Origin: Candidatus Hydrogenedentota bacterium
GTDB taxonomy: Bacteria; Hydrogenedentota; Hydrogenedentia; Hydrogenedentales; SLHB01
Direction: 5' to 3'
NCBI GenBank assembly: GCA_019695095.1
Contig: JAIBAQ010000003.1
Span: 37,972-101,971 of the forward strand
DNA length: 64,000 nucleotides
The position numbers were made by a program, and so were the translations under genes. The notes below the pieces were generated by a model that was not told the DNA's origin, made no database searches, and saw nothing but the letters and a program-made list of their open reading frames with translations. Positions 16,685-25,687 of the stretch are shown here, piece by piece. The stretch's first letter is position 1, and each line of letters opens with the position of its first letter.

Positions 16685-18733
16685 ATGCGAACTATGGTGA
16701 CGATCATTCTTGCACTCGGATTCCTTGCGGTTTTAAGTGAGGCGGAGACTTTCTATCTGTCTCCTTCCGGAAACGATGCCAATCCAGGTACGGAAGCGGC
16801 GCCATTTGCGACGCTGGAAAAGGCGCGTGACGCCGCTCGTACTGCGAAATCATCGGCTAAGGATGGTGTATCCGTGGTCATTGCTGGCGGGGTATACACA
16901 CTCGACAAGCCGGTAGTGTTTACACCGGAAGACTCGGGAACAGCGGAACGTCCAGTGAAGTATGTGGCGAAAGAGGGCGAGCAACCGGTGTTTCGCGGCG
17001 GGCGAACAATTACCGGATGGAAACGCGCCGAAGGCGATCTGTGGACCGTCGAGATCCCGGAAGTGAAAGCGGGTACATGGTATTTCCGCCAGTTGTTTGT
17101 CAACGGCGAGCGGCGTCCGCGAACCAAGCTGCCGCAAGACGGTTACTACACCATTGCCGGCGGAGGGACTCCTCCGAAGCGGTCATTCAAGTTCAATGCG
17201 GGAGAGATCAATCCCGCATGGAAGAATCTGAACGATGTGGAAGTGATTGTGCTTCAGTTCTGGACAGAGGCGCGGTTGCGGATTGCGTCCATCGACACCG
17301 CAACCAATATGGTTGTATTCACTGGCGACGCATTTCGCCCGCTCGATTGGAACAAGGGATGGTATGTCGAGAATGTTCGCGAGGCATTAAACACGCCGGG
17401 GCAATGGTATCTCGATCGGGCCACGGGCGTGCTCACGTATTGGGCCAAGCCCGGTGAAGATTTGGAGAAAGTTGAAGTGGTGGCGCCTGTCTCGCGCTAT
17501 TGGATGCGCTTCGAAGGAGACGCCGCCAACGGCGCGTTTGTCGACCATCTCACGTTCGAGGGACTCCACTTTGAGTACTCGGACTGGAGGCTTGATGACA
17601 CTCTGGGCTACAGCTATCCCCAAGCGGCCATCGACGAGCATCCGAATGAGCCCTTGTTTCAAGGATGGCCTGAAGGCGATTCGATTCCGCAGTCGCAAAT
17701 CGAAGTGCCTGCCGGAATTTTCGCGAGTGGCGCGCGAAACACGGCATTCATGCAATGCGAATTTGCGCACACGGGCGCGTGGGCCATGGATTGGCAGACG
17801 GGGTGCAAGGATATCGCCGTTTCAAGAAGTCACTTCTACGATCTGGGCGCAGGCGGGATTCGAGTGGGAAGCCCCAAGATCGCGCCCTCTGACGCCTTGG
17901 AGACCTCACGGGTCACAATCGAAGACTGTCGCATCCACGACGGCGTGAGGGTATACCAAGGTGCACCCGCGATTTGGATTGGACAAAGCAGCGACAACAC
18001 GGTCGCCCACAACGAAATTTACGGTCCGTTTGAGTGGGCCATCTCGGTGGGTTGGAATTGGGGATACACGCCGCCGAACCGGGCGCGCGATAACAAGGTT
18101 GAGTTTAACCACGTGCACGATCTGGGCGACAGTCCGCTGGGTACGCACGGGGCCATCTATTCGCTGGGTGTTCAACCGGGCACTGTCATTCGCAACAATC
18201 ACATTCACGACATACGCGGTGGCGGGAGCGGCATTGTGCTCGACAACGCGAGCGTAGGCGTATTGGTTGAAGACAACGTCGTGCATCATTGCTCGTATTC
18301 GTCGTTCATGAGCAATTTCAACGACCTCGGGAACATGGTGTTCAACAATGTCTTTGCGATGGCGACGAAAGATCAGTTGCATCGTATTGGAGATGTTCCT
18401 GCGGACAGGACCAAGATCCACCAGACCGGCGTGTTCTTTCACAACATCTTCTATTGGGATACAGGCACGCTGTTCGAGAGCAAGGATTGGGTCGACTACA
18501 ACATCATCATGGAGAACAATCTCTACTTCGATGCGACTGGCGCACCTGTCACGTTTTGTTCGTTTTCATTTGACGAGTGGAAGGCCAAAGGACTCGACCA
18601 GCACTCGCTGGTCGCGGATCCTTTGTTTGTCAATCCGGCTGGCGGCGATTTTTCGCTCAAGCCTGAATCGCCTGCCTTCCAATTGGGGCACAAGGCCATC
18701 GATATGAGGAATGTCGGTCCCAGGTTCCGGTAA
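16685..18733 (+). CDS. Secreted right-handed beta-helix protein
   Basis: 682-residue exported protein. A signal peptide (MVTIILALGFLAVLSEAE) is followed directly by TFYLSPSGNDANPGTEAAPF, the DUF1565-type entry strand of pectate-lyase-like beta-helices. The C-terminal half is rich in short repeats of the N-x-I-H/N-x-V-H kind (NEIYGPFEW, NHVHDLGDSPLGTHGAIY, NHIHDIRGGGSG), as in polysaccharide lyases and epimerases. GGGGAGGAG precedes the ATG. No catalytic residues can be assigned with certainty. Many such proteins act on extracellular polysaccharides. It converges with the reductase gene 28 bases downstream. Confidence 0.88.
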   Translation: MRTMVTIILALGFLAVLSEAETFYLSPSGNDANPGTEAAPFATLEKARDAARTAKSSAKDGVSVVIAGGVYTLDKPVVFTPEDSGTAERPVKYVAKEGEQPVFRGGRTITGWKRAEGDLWTVEIPEVKAGTWYFRQLFVNGERRPRTKLPQDGYYTIAGGGTPPKRSFKFNAGEINPAWKNLNDVEVIVLQFWTEARLRIASIDTATNMVVFTGDAFRPLDWNKGWYVENVREALNTPGQWYLDRATGVLTYWAKPGEDLEKVEVVAPVSRYWMRFEGDAANGAFVDHLTFEGLHFEYSDWRLDDTLGYSYPQAAIDEHPNEPLFQGWPEGDSIPQSQIEVPAGIFASGARNTAFMQCEFAHTGAWAMDWQTGCKDIAVSRSHFYDLGAGGIRVGSPKIAPSDALETSRVTIEDCRIHDGVRVYQGAPAIWIGQSSDNTVAHNEIYGPFEWAISVGWNWGYTPPNRARDNKVEFNHVHDLGDSPLGTHGAIYSLGVQPGTVIRNNHIHDIRGGGSGIVLDNASVGVLVEDNVVHHCSYSSFMSNFNDLGNMVFNNVFAMATKDQLHRIGDVPADRTKIHQTGVFFHNIFYWDTGTLFESKDWVDYNIIMENNLYFDATGAPVTFCSFSFDEWKAKGLDQHSLVADPLFVNPAGGDFSLKPESPAFQLGHKAIDMRNVGPRFR

Positions 18734-18761
18734 AACCAGGGATTGCTTTCGGACGTCGGAA

Positions 18762-19742
18762 CTACGCGGTCACTGTCTTCGCGGGAAGAAACGAATCCGC
18801 GAAGATGTCTTTCATGGCTGCCCCGAGCAGGAAGGTCTTCTTCTGCATCATCTTTACAAAATCAGGGTGGCCGCATAGGAAGACGCGAGAACCGCGCAGT
18901 GTAGAAAGCGTGGACGTGACATGTGCGTCGAGAGCGCCAACGTGTGTCTGCGCGTCGGCGGGACCTTCAAGCACGCACGGATAATAATGCAGATTTGAAT
19001 GTGTGTGACTGAGCGCGCGCAATTCCTCGACGAGATACAAGCCTTCCTGGCGGATGCTCCCGTGGAAGAGGTGAATGTCTCCCGTGTGCCCATGGCGAAG
19101 TGCGTCTCTTGCGATCCCGTAAAGCGGCGCGAGGCCCGTTCCCGTTCCTGCAAGCACCAGGGTTTGTCCGAAGTTGCCCACCGTGTAGAAGCAGTTGCCG
19201 TGCGGCCCGAGAAGGTCCACGAAGTCTCCCTCTTTGGCGCTATCGTGTACCCATCCGCTGACAATCCCGCCGGGCATACGCGCAATGTGCATATGGAGAT
19301 GGGGATCTTCGGTGGGAACGCTCGCCAGCGAGTAGCTTCTGACTGTGCCACAGGTCAAGGCGATATTCGCGAACTGCCCCGGCCGATATTCAAACGCGGC
19401 ATCGCACTCCAGAGTCAGCTCTGCGACTGTAGCATTCAGTGAACGTACTCTCGCCACGCGCGCGCGGTGACGGAGTCCGGCGTCGTTTGGGCGGACAACT
19501 TCCAGGCTGCCATCGGGTTTACAGCAGCATGCGAGAAAGTAGCCCTGCTGACGGAGCGTGTCGCGCAGACCTGCCTGAGCCGTGGCGGGTGGTGTTCCCT
19601 CCACGGCCCTCAATAGACATGACTGACAGACACCGCTCCGGCAGGAGCTGGGTATGGTGACTCCCGCTACCTCCAGCGCTTCCAGCACCGTGTTCCCGGG
19701 TGGAACCTCGTAGGTGGTGCCTTCGAAGACCAATTCGCTCAT
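18762..19742 (-). CDS. 2Fe-2S ferredoxin / FAD / NAD(P)H oxidoreductase
   Basis: 326-residue electron-transfer flavoprotein. The N-terminal ~85 residues are a plant-type 2Fe-2S domain with C34, C39 and C42 (CRSGVCQSC) and the fourth Cys in the ACCCKP run at 72-74. Then comes an FNR-like module: FAD motif RSYSLAS (135-141) and NAD motif GTGTGLAP (199-206), ending with the FLCGHPDFVKMM segment. The order is that of benzoate/methane monooxygenase reductases (BenC/MmoC). It lies 20 bases downstream of a truncated haemoglobin gene, same strand, so it is the likely haem reductase. The globin-reductase pair mimics a split flavohaemoglobin. Confidence 0.92.
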   Translation of the reverse strand: MSELVFEGTTYEVPPGNTVLEALEVAGVTIPSSCRSGVCQSCLLRAVEGTPPATAQAGLRDTLRQQGYFLACCCKPDGSLEVVRPNDAGLRHRARVARVRSLNATVAELTLECDAAFEYRPGQFANIALTCGTVRSYSLASVPTEDPHLHMHIARMPGGIVSGWVHDSAKEGDFVDLLGPHGNCFYTVGNFGQTLVLAGTGTGLAPLYGIARDALRHGHTGDIHLFHGSIRQEGLYLVEELRALSHTHSNLHYYPCVLEGPADAQTHVGALDAHVTSTLSTLRGSRVFLCGHPDFVKMMQKKTFLLGAAMKDIFADSFLPAKTVTA

Positions 19743-19762
19743 GTAGTCCAGGTGGCGCCGGA

Positions 19763-20128
19763 CTAACGGCTGAGCACGTCGTTGCGTGTGGACTCGGCAA
19801 TGGCAAGTACTTGCTGGATCAATTCCGCGGGCGCGGATAGTTCACTAAGCGCCTTCTCAAGATTCTCTTTCACGGCGTCGAAATGCGTGTCATTCAGTCC
19901 GCGAGCCACGAGATGAGCGTGCGCCCTGCGCATGTCTGCGCCGGTGTAGTTGTGCGGTCCGCCAAATGCCATCGTCAAGAACGCCTTTTGTTTGGCCGCC
20001 TGACGTTCCATGTCGACGTCATCAAAGAAGTGACTGATGCGATCGTCTCCGAGTACATGACGGTAGAAGATATCGACCGCCGCCTCGACCGCCGCCTGCC
20101 CGCCCAGAGTCTCGTACAGAGTTGCCAT
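19763..20128 (-). CDS. Group I truncated haemoglobin
   Basis: 121-residue 2-on-2 globin. LYETLGGQAAVEAAVDIFYRHV opens as in GlbN, with Tyr22 at the B10 position that hydrogen-bonds bound O2. FGGPHNYTGADMRRAH carries the glycine motif and proximal His70 (F8). GlbN-type proteins turn NO plus O2 into nitrate when given electrons. The start has GGGAGG seven bases upstream. The gene leads a two-gene operon with the reductase and is controlled from a divergent region with an NsrR-type repressor and operator. NO dioxygenase is an inference from context and family. Confidence 0.93.
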   Translation of the reverse strand: MATLYETLGGQAAVEAAVDIFYRHVLGDDRISHFFDDVDMERQAAKQKAFLTMAFGGPHNYTGADMRRAHAHLVARGLNDTHFDAVKENLEKALSELSAPAELIQQVLAIAESTRNDVLSR

Positions 20129-20158
20129 GAAACAGCCTCCCGAAGTTGGTTTGCAGAA

Positions 20159-20181
20159 AAGATGTATGTAGTATACATCTT
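20159..20181. promoter_or_regulatory. NsrR-type operator between globin and repressor genes
   Basis: A perfect 9+9 palindrome, AAGATGTAT and ATACATCTT separated by GTAGT, 23 bases in total. This has the 11-1-11 layout and AAGATG...CATCTT ends of known NsrR sites in gamma- and beta-proteobacteria. It sits 31 bases before the globin ATG and about 100 before the nsrR-like ATG. Confidence 0.82.
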
Positions 20182-20198
20182 TTGCGGTGACCGATCAA
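20170..20198 (-). promoter_or_regulatory. Sigma-70 promoter of globin-reductase operon, overlapped by the operator
   Basis: Reading the minus strand, TTGATC, a 17-base spacer and TATACT. The -10 lies inside the palindromic operator, so bound repressor would block RNA polymerase directly. Transcripts would start about 35 bases before the globin gene. Confidence 0.6.
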
Positions 20199-20284
20199 TC
20201 TCTATTGAATCATCGGCACTGGAAACATTGAACCTGCGGCAAGGGGCTCGTCGTGGTACAATTTGCGCGACGGAAGGAATCTCG

Positions 20285-20761
20285 ATGCAATTAACATTGC
20301 ACACAGACTATGCGTTACGAATGCTCCTCTACTTGGCATTGCGCGCGAAGGGCGCCACGATTTCGGAGATTGCGGAGCGTTACAACGTTTCGCGCAATCA
20401 TCTTGTGAAGATAGCCCACGCGCTCGGGAAGAAGGGCCTGATAGAAACAACTCGCGGCCGCGCGGGAGGGTTACATCTTGCAAAGCCTGCCGCGGAGATC
20501 AATATCGGCGCAGTTGTGCGAACGATGGAGCCCAACTTTGACATTGTGGAGTGCTTTGACAAGAAGCGAAACGAATGTGTGATTTCGTCGGCTTGCGAAT
20601 TGCGCCGAGCGCTTTACGAGGCACAGCGCGCTTTCTTAACGACCCTAGATCGTTACACGCTAGCCGATCTCACGGCAAACAGCGCGCAACTGGGAGCTTT
20701 GCTTGATAAGAGACCGCGTACGTCTGCCCGCGGTACAGGCCGTTCTCGCGTGAATCACTAA
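20285..20761 (+). CDS. nsrR: Rrf2-family transcriptional regulator, NsrR-type
   Basis: 158-residue Fe-S winged-helix repressor. N-terminal MQLTLHTDYALRMLLYLALR and the helix-turn-helix TISEIAERYNVSRNHLVKIAHALGKKGLI are those of NsrR. Three cluster cysteines are C90, C98 and C104 (VECFDKKRNECVISSAC), with the spacing used by NsrR and not IscR. Nitrosylation of the cluster releases DNA. Start 20285 has GGAAGGA; the longer ORF from 19883 runs through the globin gene and is spurious. It is divergent from the globin operon, with a matching operator between them, so it probably regulates both. The C-terminal ~25 residues are basic and non-conserved. Confidence 0.9.
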   Translation: MQLTLHTDYALRMLLYLALRAKGATISEIAERYNVSRNHLVKIAHALGKKGLIETTRGRAGGLHLAKPAAEINIGAVVRTMEPNFDIVECFDKKRNECVISSACELRRALYEAQRAFLTTLDRYTLADLTANSAQLGALLDKRPRTSARGTGRSRVNH

Positions 20762-20838
20762 CCCGGATTTCCCACGAACACTTCCCGTGACATCGCGCGA
20801 TCAGTGCGCTTGCCCTTTATTCGGGACACTGGCATTCC

Positions 20839-22401
20839 TCAGCTTTCATGCACAGAGAGCGAAGACTTGGCTTCTGATCGCCACGGACCCACAATATTGT
20901 CCTTGAATGTCAAAAATAGAATAAAGATGGCAAAAGCAGATGCTCCCCATCGCGCAACTCCTACCGTAACGGCAATGATCAACGTGGGGAGTGCCGAAAC
21001 TGACCAGGAACTTCCGGGCAACAGAAGATACCGTAGTGAATCTGCAACGAGTCCGACGGATGCACTGCCAAGGCATCCCAGCAAAACTACAGCGACAACA
21101 TAGTGTAGAGCTGCCGATACGGCGGAGAGTGCCGGAGAATCGCCTGCGGTTCCGCAGGCTATCGCGACGACAAGCATGAGCCGCACGATGCCATCCGCAA
21201 TAGATACTAAGCACACCGCGCCAAACCAGGGGAGGTTGCTCCATTCGAATAGCGCGGGAACGTTTGACTCACCGAACAACGAGGAGGCAAACAACGACGT
21301 GGATATTGCGTTGACGGCCAGAGCGGGCAGGAACGTAGCGGCTCTCATGAGCTCTGTATGGAAGATGCTACGCGCCAGAGCGTCGTCCTTCGCAGCCGTC
21401 ACAAAGAGAAGGTCAAGGTCGCCTTTTCGTCGCGCCGAAGAGAGAATGATCGCGGCGTCGTATGAAACGACCAGCATGATGAGCAGGCCAACAACGCCAA
21501 ACGGGATCAGGCCAACAAGTACGCTCGCGACGACCACTACAACTGCCAATGGACCCTGCAATAACCCTGCGCCGCACTCACGAGCGGTGGCGTTGAATAG
21601 ACGGGCCAAAGGACCCAGACGAAGCAAGGGGGGAGTCCAGTGGATTGGCATGGGTCTGTAGTGCCGCCGCGACCCGCTTTGCGAAGGGGAAGATTCTGGC
21701 CTCCAGAGAATGGCGATACTGATCCGAAGCGAAATTGCAGCCACGGCAATACAGGTAAGCGTCAAGGGTCCGCCTATCCACCATGTTTTCTGACTGTCGT
21801 CGACAAACGGAGAAACGCTCGGGAAGAGAGCCGCGGTGGCGGCGCATAGAGCCATGCTCAACCCGAGGCAAATGATATAGGCATCCGCCGCGCGGCGCAC
21901 GTAGGTAGATGCCAATATGCCAATTGCAGTCATAGCGAGATTGAGTCCGCTTATTACGGCAAGATCGTAGAGTGACGCCTGAATCGTAATGCCGCCGAGA
22001 AAGGCTGCAATCCCTTGAAGCGGGAGGCAACTGAGTACGAGCATTTCGCTTTGGATAAACGCGGCAAGTGCCTTCGCAAGCACGAGATCATGCGCGCGGC
22101 AGTCTGTGAGCAGAAGCAAGTTGAGGGTGTTTTCCTGACGCTCGCGCGCAATCGATCCTGCCGAAAACAGCGGCGCTCCAAACAGAGCCACCCCCAGTTG
22201 GAAGAGCAGAAGTACGTTTCGGAGCATGCTTCCCAGCGATTCGGCGGATGTCCCCGCGGTGTCCACGCCCATCGTCTCTCCAATCCCGAACATAAGGAAC
22301 ACAAAACAGACAACCGCGGGTGCGGTACGCAGCAGGTACATAGACTTCTTGCGACCGCTTCGAGAGAGTTCCAACGCAATTAACGGCAGGTGATGGGCCA
22401 T
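20839..22401 (-). CDS. ABC-2 type transporter permease
   Basis: 520-residue integral membrane protein with about ten to twelve hydrophobic helices. ELSRSGRKKSMYLLRTAPAV begins as in NatB/ABC-2 permeases, and SAGSIARERQENTLNLLLLT is the cytoplasmic coupling segment (usually ERE-x-G-T-L-x-x-L). It starts seven bases after the stop of the ATP-binding gene, so it is the third gene of a tight operon. Substrate unknown. The N-terminal half is the ABC-2 core; the second half has a further set of helices and a short repeat of the RKGDLDLLFVT motif, resembling a duplicated permease. Confidence 0.88.
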   Translation of the reverse strand: MAHHLPLIALELSRSGRKKSMYLLRTAPAVVCFVFLMFGIGETMGVDTAGTSAESLGSMLRNVLLLFQLGVALFGAPLFSAGSIARERQENTLNLLLLTDCRAHDLVLAKALAAFIQSEMLVLSCLPLQGIAAFLGGITIQASLYDLAVISGLNLAMTAIGILASTYVRRAADAYIICLGLSMALCAATAALFPSVSPFVDDSQKTWWIGGPLTLTCIAVAAISLRISIAILWRPESSPSQSGSRRHYRPMPIHWTPPLLRLGPLARLFNATARECGAGLLQGPLAVVVVVASVLVGLIPFGVVGLLIMLVVSYDAAIILSSARRKGDLDLLFVTAAKDDALARSIFHTELMRAATFLPALAVNAISTSLFASSLFGESNVPALFEWSNLPWFGAVCLVSIADGIVRLMLVVAIACGTAGDSPALSAVSAALHYVVAVVLLGCLGSASVGLVADSLRYLLLPGSSWSVSALPTLIIAVTVGVARWGASAFAIFILFLTFKDNIVGPWRSEAKSSLSVHES

Positions 22402-22408
22402 GTGCAGG

Positions 22409-23392
22409 TTACGTTTCTTGCGGAGCGGAATTGGGGCTATCGCCCGAATCCGTGTTTCGGTCAGGATCGGTCATCTTTAGAAAGACATCCTCAAGCAACG
22501 CCTCCTCCTCTTCTATGGTCAGCACCTTGAGGCCTTCCTTCACCAAGCGTGCCGCAATGAAGCTGAAATCGTCCATATCTTCCGGCAAGTCAATTGTAAT
22601 GGTGTTGTCTACGGTATCGACGCGTTTGACCGCTGGGTAGCTTGCAAGCAATTCGGCGGCTCGTTGCGTATCGCCAATCGTCTTGACCCTAATTCGCCGG
22701 CCGCTCCGCGCAAACGTCAGCGCCTCCTTGATCGAGCCGTTGTACAAAACCGATCCGTTGTCGAGGATGCACATGCGTGTGCAAACGGAACTCAATTCGG
22801 AGAGAATATGCGAGGAGATGAGGATGGTCTTTCCCATTTCCCGCAACACATTCAGAACCGCAAGAAGCTCGATTCGCGCACGGGGATCAAGCCCCGACGC
22901 CGGTTCATCCAGTATGAGCAGCTTTGGATCGTGTACCAGGCAGCGGGCCAATCCGAGACGTTGCCGCATTCCGCGGGAAAGCCCATCTATCTGACGCTCG
23001 CGCAGGCTGTGCAGCCCTGTTAGTTCCAGGCAGTCTTTTACGACACGAGTGCGATCCGGTTCTTCAATACCGTAAGCTGCCGCGAAGAATTCAAGATACT
23101 CGTGAAGAAGCATGTCCCGGTAAGCGCCGCCCGAATCGGGCATGTATCCGATGAGCGGCCGCACCCGGTTTTCTTCACCGTTCACATTGAAGCCAAACAC
23201 ATTGGCCCGGCCCATATCTGGACGCATAAGGGTCGCGAGAATACGAATCAGGGTGGTCTTCCCCGCGCCGTTGGGGCCAATTAAACCGCAAATCTCGCCC
23301 GAACCGACAGAGAACGAAACGTTGCGCAACGCGACGGTCTTGTCGAACGATTTGAATATGTCTCTGACCTCAACCACCGGACTCATTCTCAT
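22409..23392 (-). CDS. ABC transporter ATP-binding protein (Nat/CcmA type)
   Basis: 327-residue ATPase of an ABC-2 exporter. Walker A is GPNGAGKTTLIRILATL, the signature LSRGMRQRLGLARCLVHDP, Walker B LLILDEPASGLDP, and the switch His is in SSHILSEL. A C-terminal ~80-residue extension (VKTIGDTQRAAELLASYP to FSFIAARLVKEGLKVLTI) matches the DUF4162 domain of this subfamily. ATG 23392 has GAGGAG close upstream; ATG 23386 is an alternative. It begins seven bases after the stop of the preceding membrane protein gene. Confidence 0.93.
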   Translation of the reverse strand: MRMSPVVEVRDIFKSFDKTVALRNVSFSVGSGEICGLIGPNGAGKTTLIRILATLMRPDMGRANVFGFNVNGEENRVRPLIGYMPDSGGAYRDMLLHEYLEFFAAAYGIEEPDRTRVVKDCLELTGLHSLRERQIDGLSRGMRQRLGLARCLVHDPKLLILDEPASGLDPRARIELLAVLNVLREMGKTILISSHILSELSSVCTRMCILDNGSVLYNGSIKEALTFARSGRRIRVKTIGDTQRAAELLASYPAVKRVDTVDNTITIDLPEDMDDFSFIAARLVKEGLKVLTIEEEEALLEDVFLKMTDPDRNTDSGDSPNSAPQET

Positions 23393-23399
23393 CTTCTCC

Positions 23400-25301
23400 T
23401 CACGGCCCATCTTGCCCCGGATAGACGATGACTTCCAGCCGTTCGAGGCAGTCTCCCGTTAGTGTCTCTCCATTCACGAGGATTGAGCCGAGAACTCTTG
23501 TATTCATTGTCGCCACAAAGAGTAGACCACCCCGGGCCAATGCGGCGCGCGCATCCATTTCTCGGGTTATAGATTGCTGGAGTCCATCTGCCTGAGATGG
23601 ACACCCCATGCGTGCAAATGCCTCGCTGGGTAGTCGGCTTGGAAATTCGCTGGATTGGGCTCTGTCGAGGACAAGAGAAGTCTCTGAATCTGGTTTGATG
23701 GAGCCGGACACGCTCCAAACTTGTGTTCCGTAGCAGACCCAACAATTCTCCAGGTCGACCCTGCCCATGTTCGCGATAGACACGGTTTCTATTCCGTTGG
23801 GAGACTCCAGACGTAGACCGACTGGGCAGGGCGCCGTACTTGCGGTGCTGTTCAGATACACGCGGTAATTCCATATTGGGACTCGGTCGATTGTCGCGTA
23901 TTGGTCATTTTCAAAGGTTGCGGGCTTTAGCGTCGGCCAAATCTCGGCTAATGGGTTCAACGGTTGGAACAAGCAGCCCAATTCGTCTGACAACGCATAC
24001 GTGCCCGTGGCAGGAGTGAACAGGCTAGAAAGGCGGCACTGAGTGGCTGTTACTACACCCGGCGCATACAGAGTCCGTTGAACAAATCGTACGCCCAGTT
24101 CACCTCCGACGAGATACTTCGCTCCCAACCAAGAACCCGCTGTGAAGACAACCATAATTATGGGAAACGTGACCCACGTAAGATAAGGCTTCCCCAGGAA
24201 CTTGACGAAGCTGTGGTCAAGCGGGCCAATAGCCACTGCATACATGGCAGTCAAGAGTACAACGAGGGCAATCCTATTGCGGGGTTGCTGGACCGGCTTC
24301 GCCGCCGTGATGAGCTTTAGCGCATTGTATCCCGTGCTCGGTTGTGTGCCGTTGGCTGAACCTGAATCTTGACTGGAGGCAAACAAGTACCCCAGTATCC
24401 GCTGCTGCCACATAGCTGTCCAGCCCTCCCAGCTGCTTACAGCCGGGGCTTCAAGGGGCACCGCTACGCACACAACACTTCCCAGGCCCATGTTGCGACG
24501 GACGACGAGAGGGATGCCGTTCGACTCCAGCAAGGTCGTGGCGCGGTCGATGATGCCGGTCATGACTTCTGTCTGGCCGCCAAAGTGGGAAATGTTGAGC
24601 AGTTCCAAGGCGCGTGGCTTCAGGGGCAGCATGTCTCCTGACGCCAAGTTCATCACCCCGTCCGTTTTCGCGTCAACGTCGACGATCCAGACGCCGCCAC
24701 GCAAAACCCAATTGTGCAATGCGCTCAAGCGATTACTTTCCAAGGGATGCTTGATTGCAGTTGAGAAGGCAATGACATCAAACATCTGTAGTCCTTCCCA
24801 ACGATCGGGCAGTTGTTCCGGCGTCAGAAACACCCGAGTGCTGAGAATGTTACCCCTTTCGTCTATAGCTGCTGGAAAACCTGGGGGTATCGGACCAATT
24901 ATTCCTATCATGGGCGTGAGAGGAGGTACAGAAGTGACCCGCTCACTGGTCTCGGAGACTATATTGTTCCTCCCGGCCTTGTATTGGACTTTAACCCGGT
25001 CAGGTGCTGCTAAAGTTGCGGGAAGGTAAAGAAAGACGGACTTGCGGGAGTGCGGCGGCAGTTCAATCGTCTTAGTCGCCCTGCTGACCGCCATTTTCGC
25101 ATTCGTGAGACTTACGTCAACAGTTCCGTTCCTATCCACCTCGTCGTTTTGCAGGGTGACAAGAACGGGCGTGATCGCACCGGGCCGCACTACCCCGCCC
25201 GCGCCGGCTATCAACGAAATCTGCACGCTGGCATGAGCGCTGAGTGCGGTGAGACCCAAGAGTATGTACGCAACCCAATTTTGCGAGATAGAAGACCCCA
25301 T
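23400..25301 (-). CDS. Membrane protein with GATase-like domain, linked to ABC exporter
   Basis: 633-residue protein and first gene of the ABC operon. A signal anchor (VAYILLGLTALSAHA) leads to a beta-sandwich domain (GVVRPGAITPVLVTLQN). Next is a region typical of class I GATase-like folds in membrane proteins (WEGLQMFDVIAFS, LSALHNWVLRGGVWIVDVD). Two helices near the middle (IALVVLLTAMYAVAIGPLD, LTWVTFPIIMVVFTAGSWLG) carry the AIGPLDHSFVKFLG loop, which recurs in this family. The C-terminal third is extracytoplasmic. No enzymatic residues are evident. ATG 25301 is chosen over an upstream TTG at 25322. Its product probably works with the exporter, for example in surface or envelope functions. 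Confidence 0.75.
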   Translation of the reverse strand: MGSSISQNWVAYILLGLTALSAHASVQISLIAGAGGVVRPGAITPVLVTLQNDEVDRNGTVDVSLTNAKMAVSRATKTIELPPHSRKSVFLYLPATLAAPDRVKVQYKAGRNNIVSETSERVTSVPPLTPMIGIIGPIPPGFPAAIDERGNILSTRVFLTPEQLPDRWEGLQMFDVIAFSTAIKHPLESNRLSALHNWVLRGGVWIVDVDAKTDGVMNLASGDMLPLKPRALELLNISHFGGQTEVMTGIIDRATTLLESNGIPLVVRRNMGLGSVVCVAVPLEAPAVSSWEGWTAMWQQRILGYLFASSQDSGSANGTQPSTGYNALKLITAAKPVQQPRNRIALVVLLTAMYAVAIGPLDHSFVKFLGKPYLTWVTFPIIMVVFTAGSWLGAKYLVGGELGVRFVQRTLYAPGVVTATQCRLSSLFTPATGTYALSDELGCLFQPLNPLAEIWPTLKPATFENDQYATIDRVPIWNYRVYLNSTASTAPCPVGLRLESPNGIETVSIANMGRVDLENCWVCYGTQVWSVSGSIKPDSETSLVLDRAQSSEFPSRLPSEAFARMGCPSQADGLQQSITREMDARAALARGGLLFVATMNTRVLGSILVNGETLTGDCLERLEVIVYPGQDGP

Positions 25302-25446
25302 GTCTGCGATACTATGCGTCAAGAGGCCATCGAGTCAACAGGCAGGGCGAACGGAGTAGTCAAATAGAGATACTGGACGGCGGCAACTCGATATTCAATA
25401 AAAACGGCATTGCAAAAACCGCACAAGCCGCAAATTTTGGAAATTG

Positions 25447-25475
25447 TTGACTCTATTCTGCACTATGGTTATAAT
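25447..25475 (+). promoter_or_regulatory. Consensus sigma-70 promoter before the chemoreceptor gene
   Basis: TTGACT, a 17-base spacer and a perfect TATAAT. The start codon of the chemoreceptor gene is about 210 bases on, so the transcript would have a long leader. The remainder of this ~385-base gap has no gene; the opposite operon also starts from it. Confidence 0.65.
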
Positions 25476-25687
25476 TTGTCCGTAAGGGCAGTATTTACCT
25501 GGGGGCATAGGCGAGATGTTCCGCCTCTCCTTTATGACTCACTCGGGGTCAGTCCAATCTGTATGTTGCATTCATGGACAAGTGACGCCGAGTCGTAGCC
25601 CAGGCATTTGTTGTTGAAGGACTTAATCCCCATTAAGTCAAGGGACAGGTTGTATTTGATAGAAGGCAGGATGAAAGGAGTCCACGG

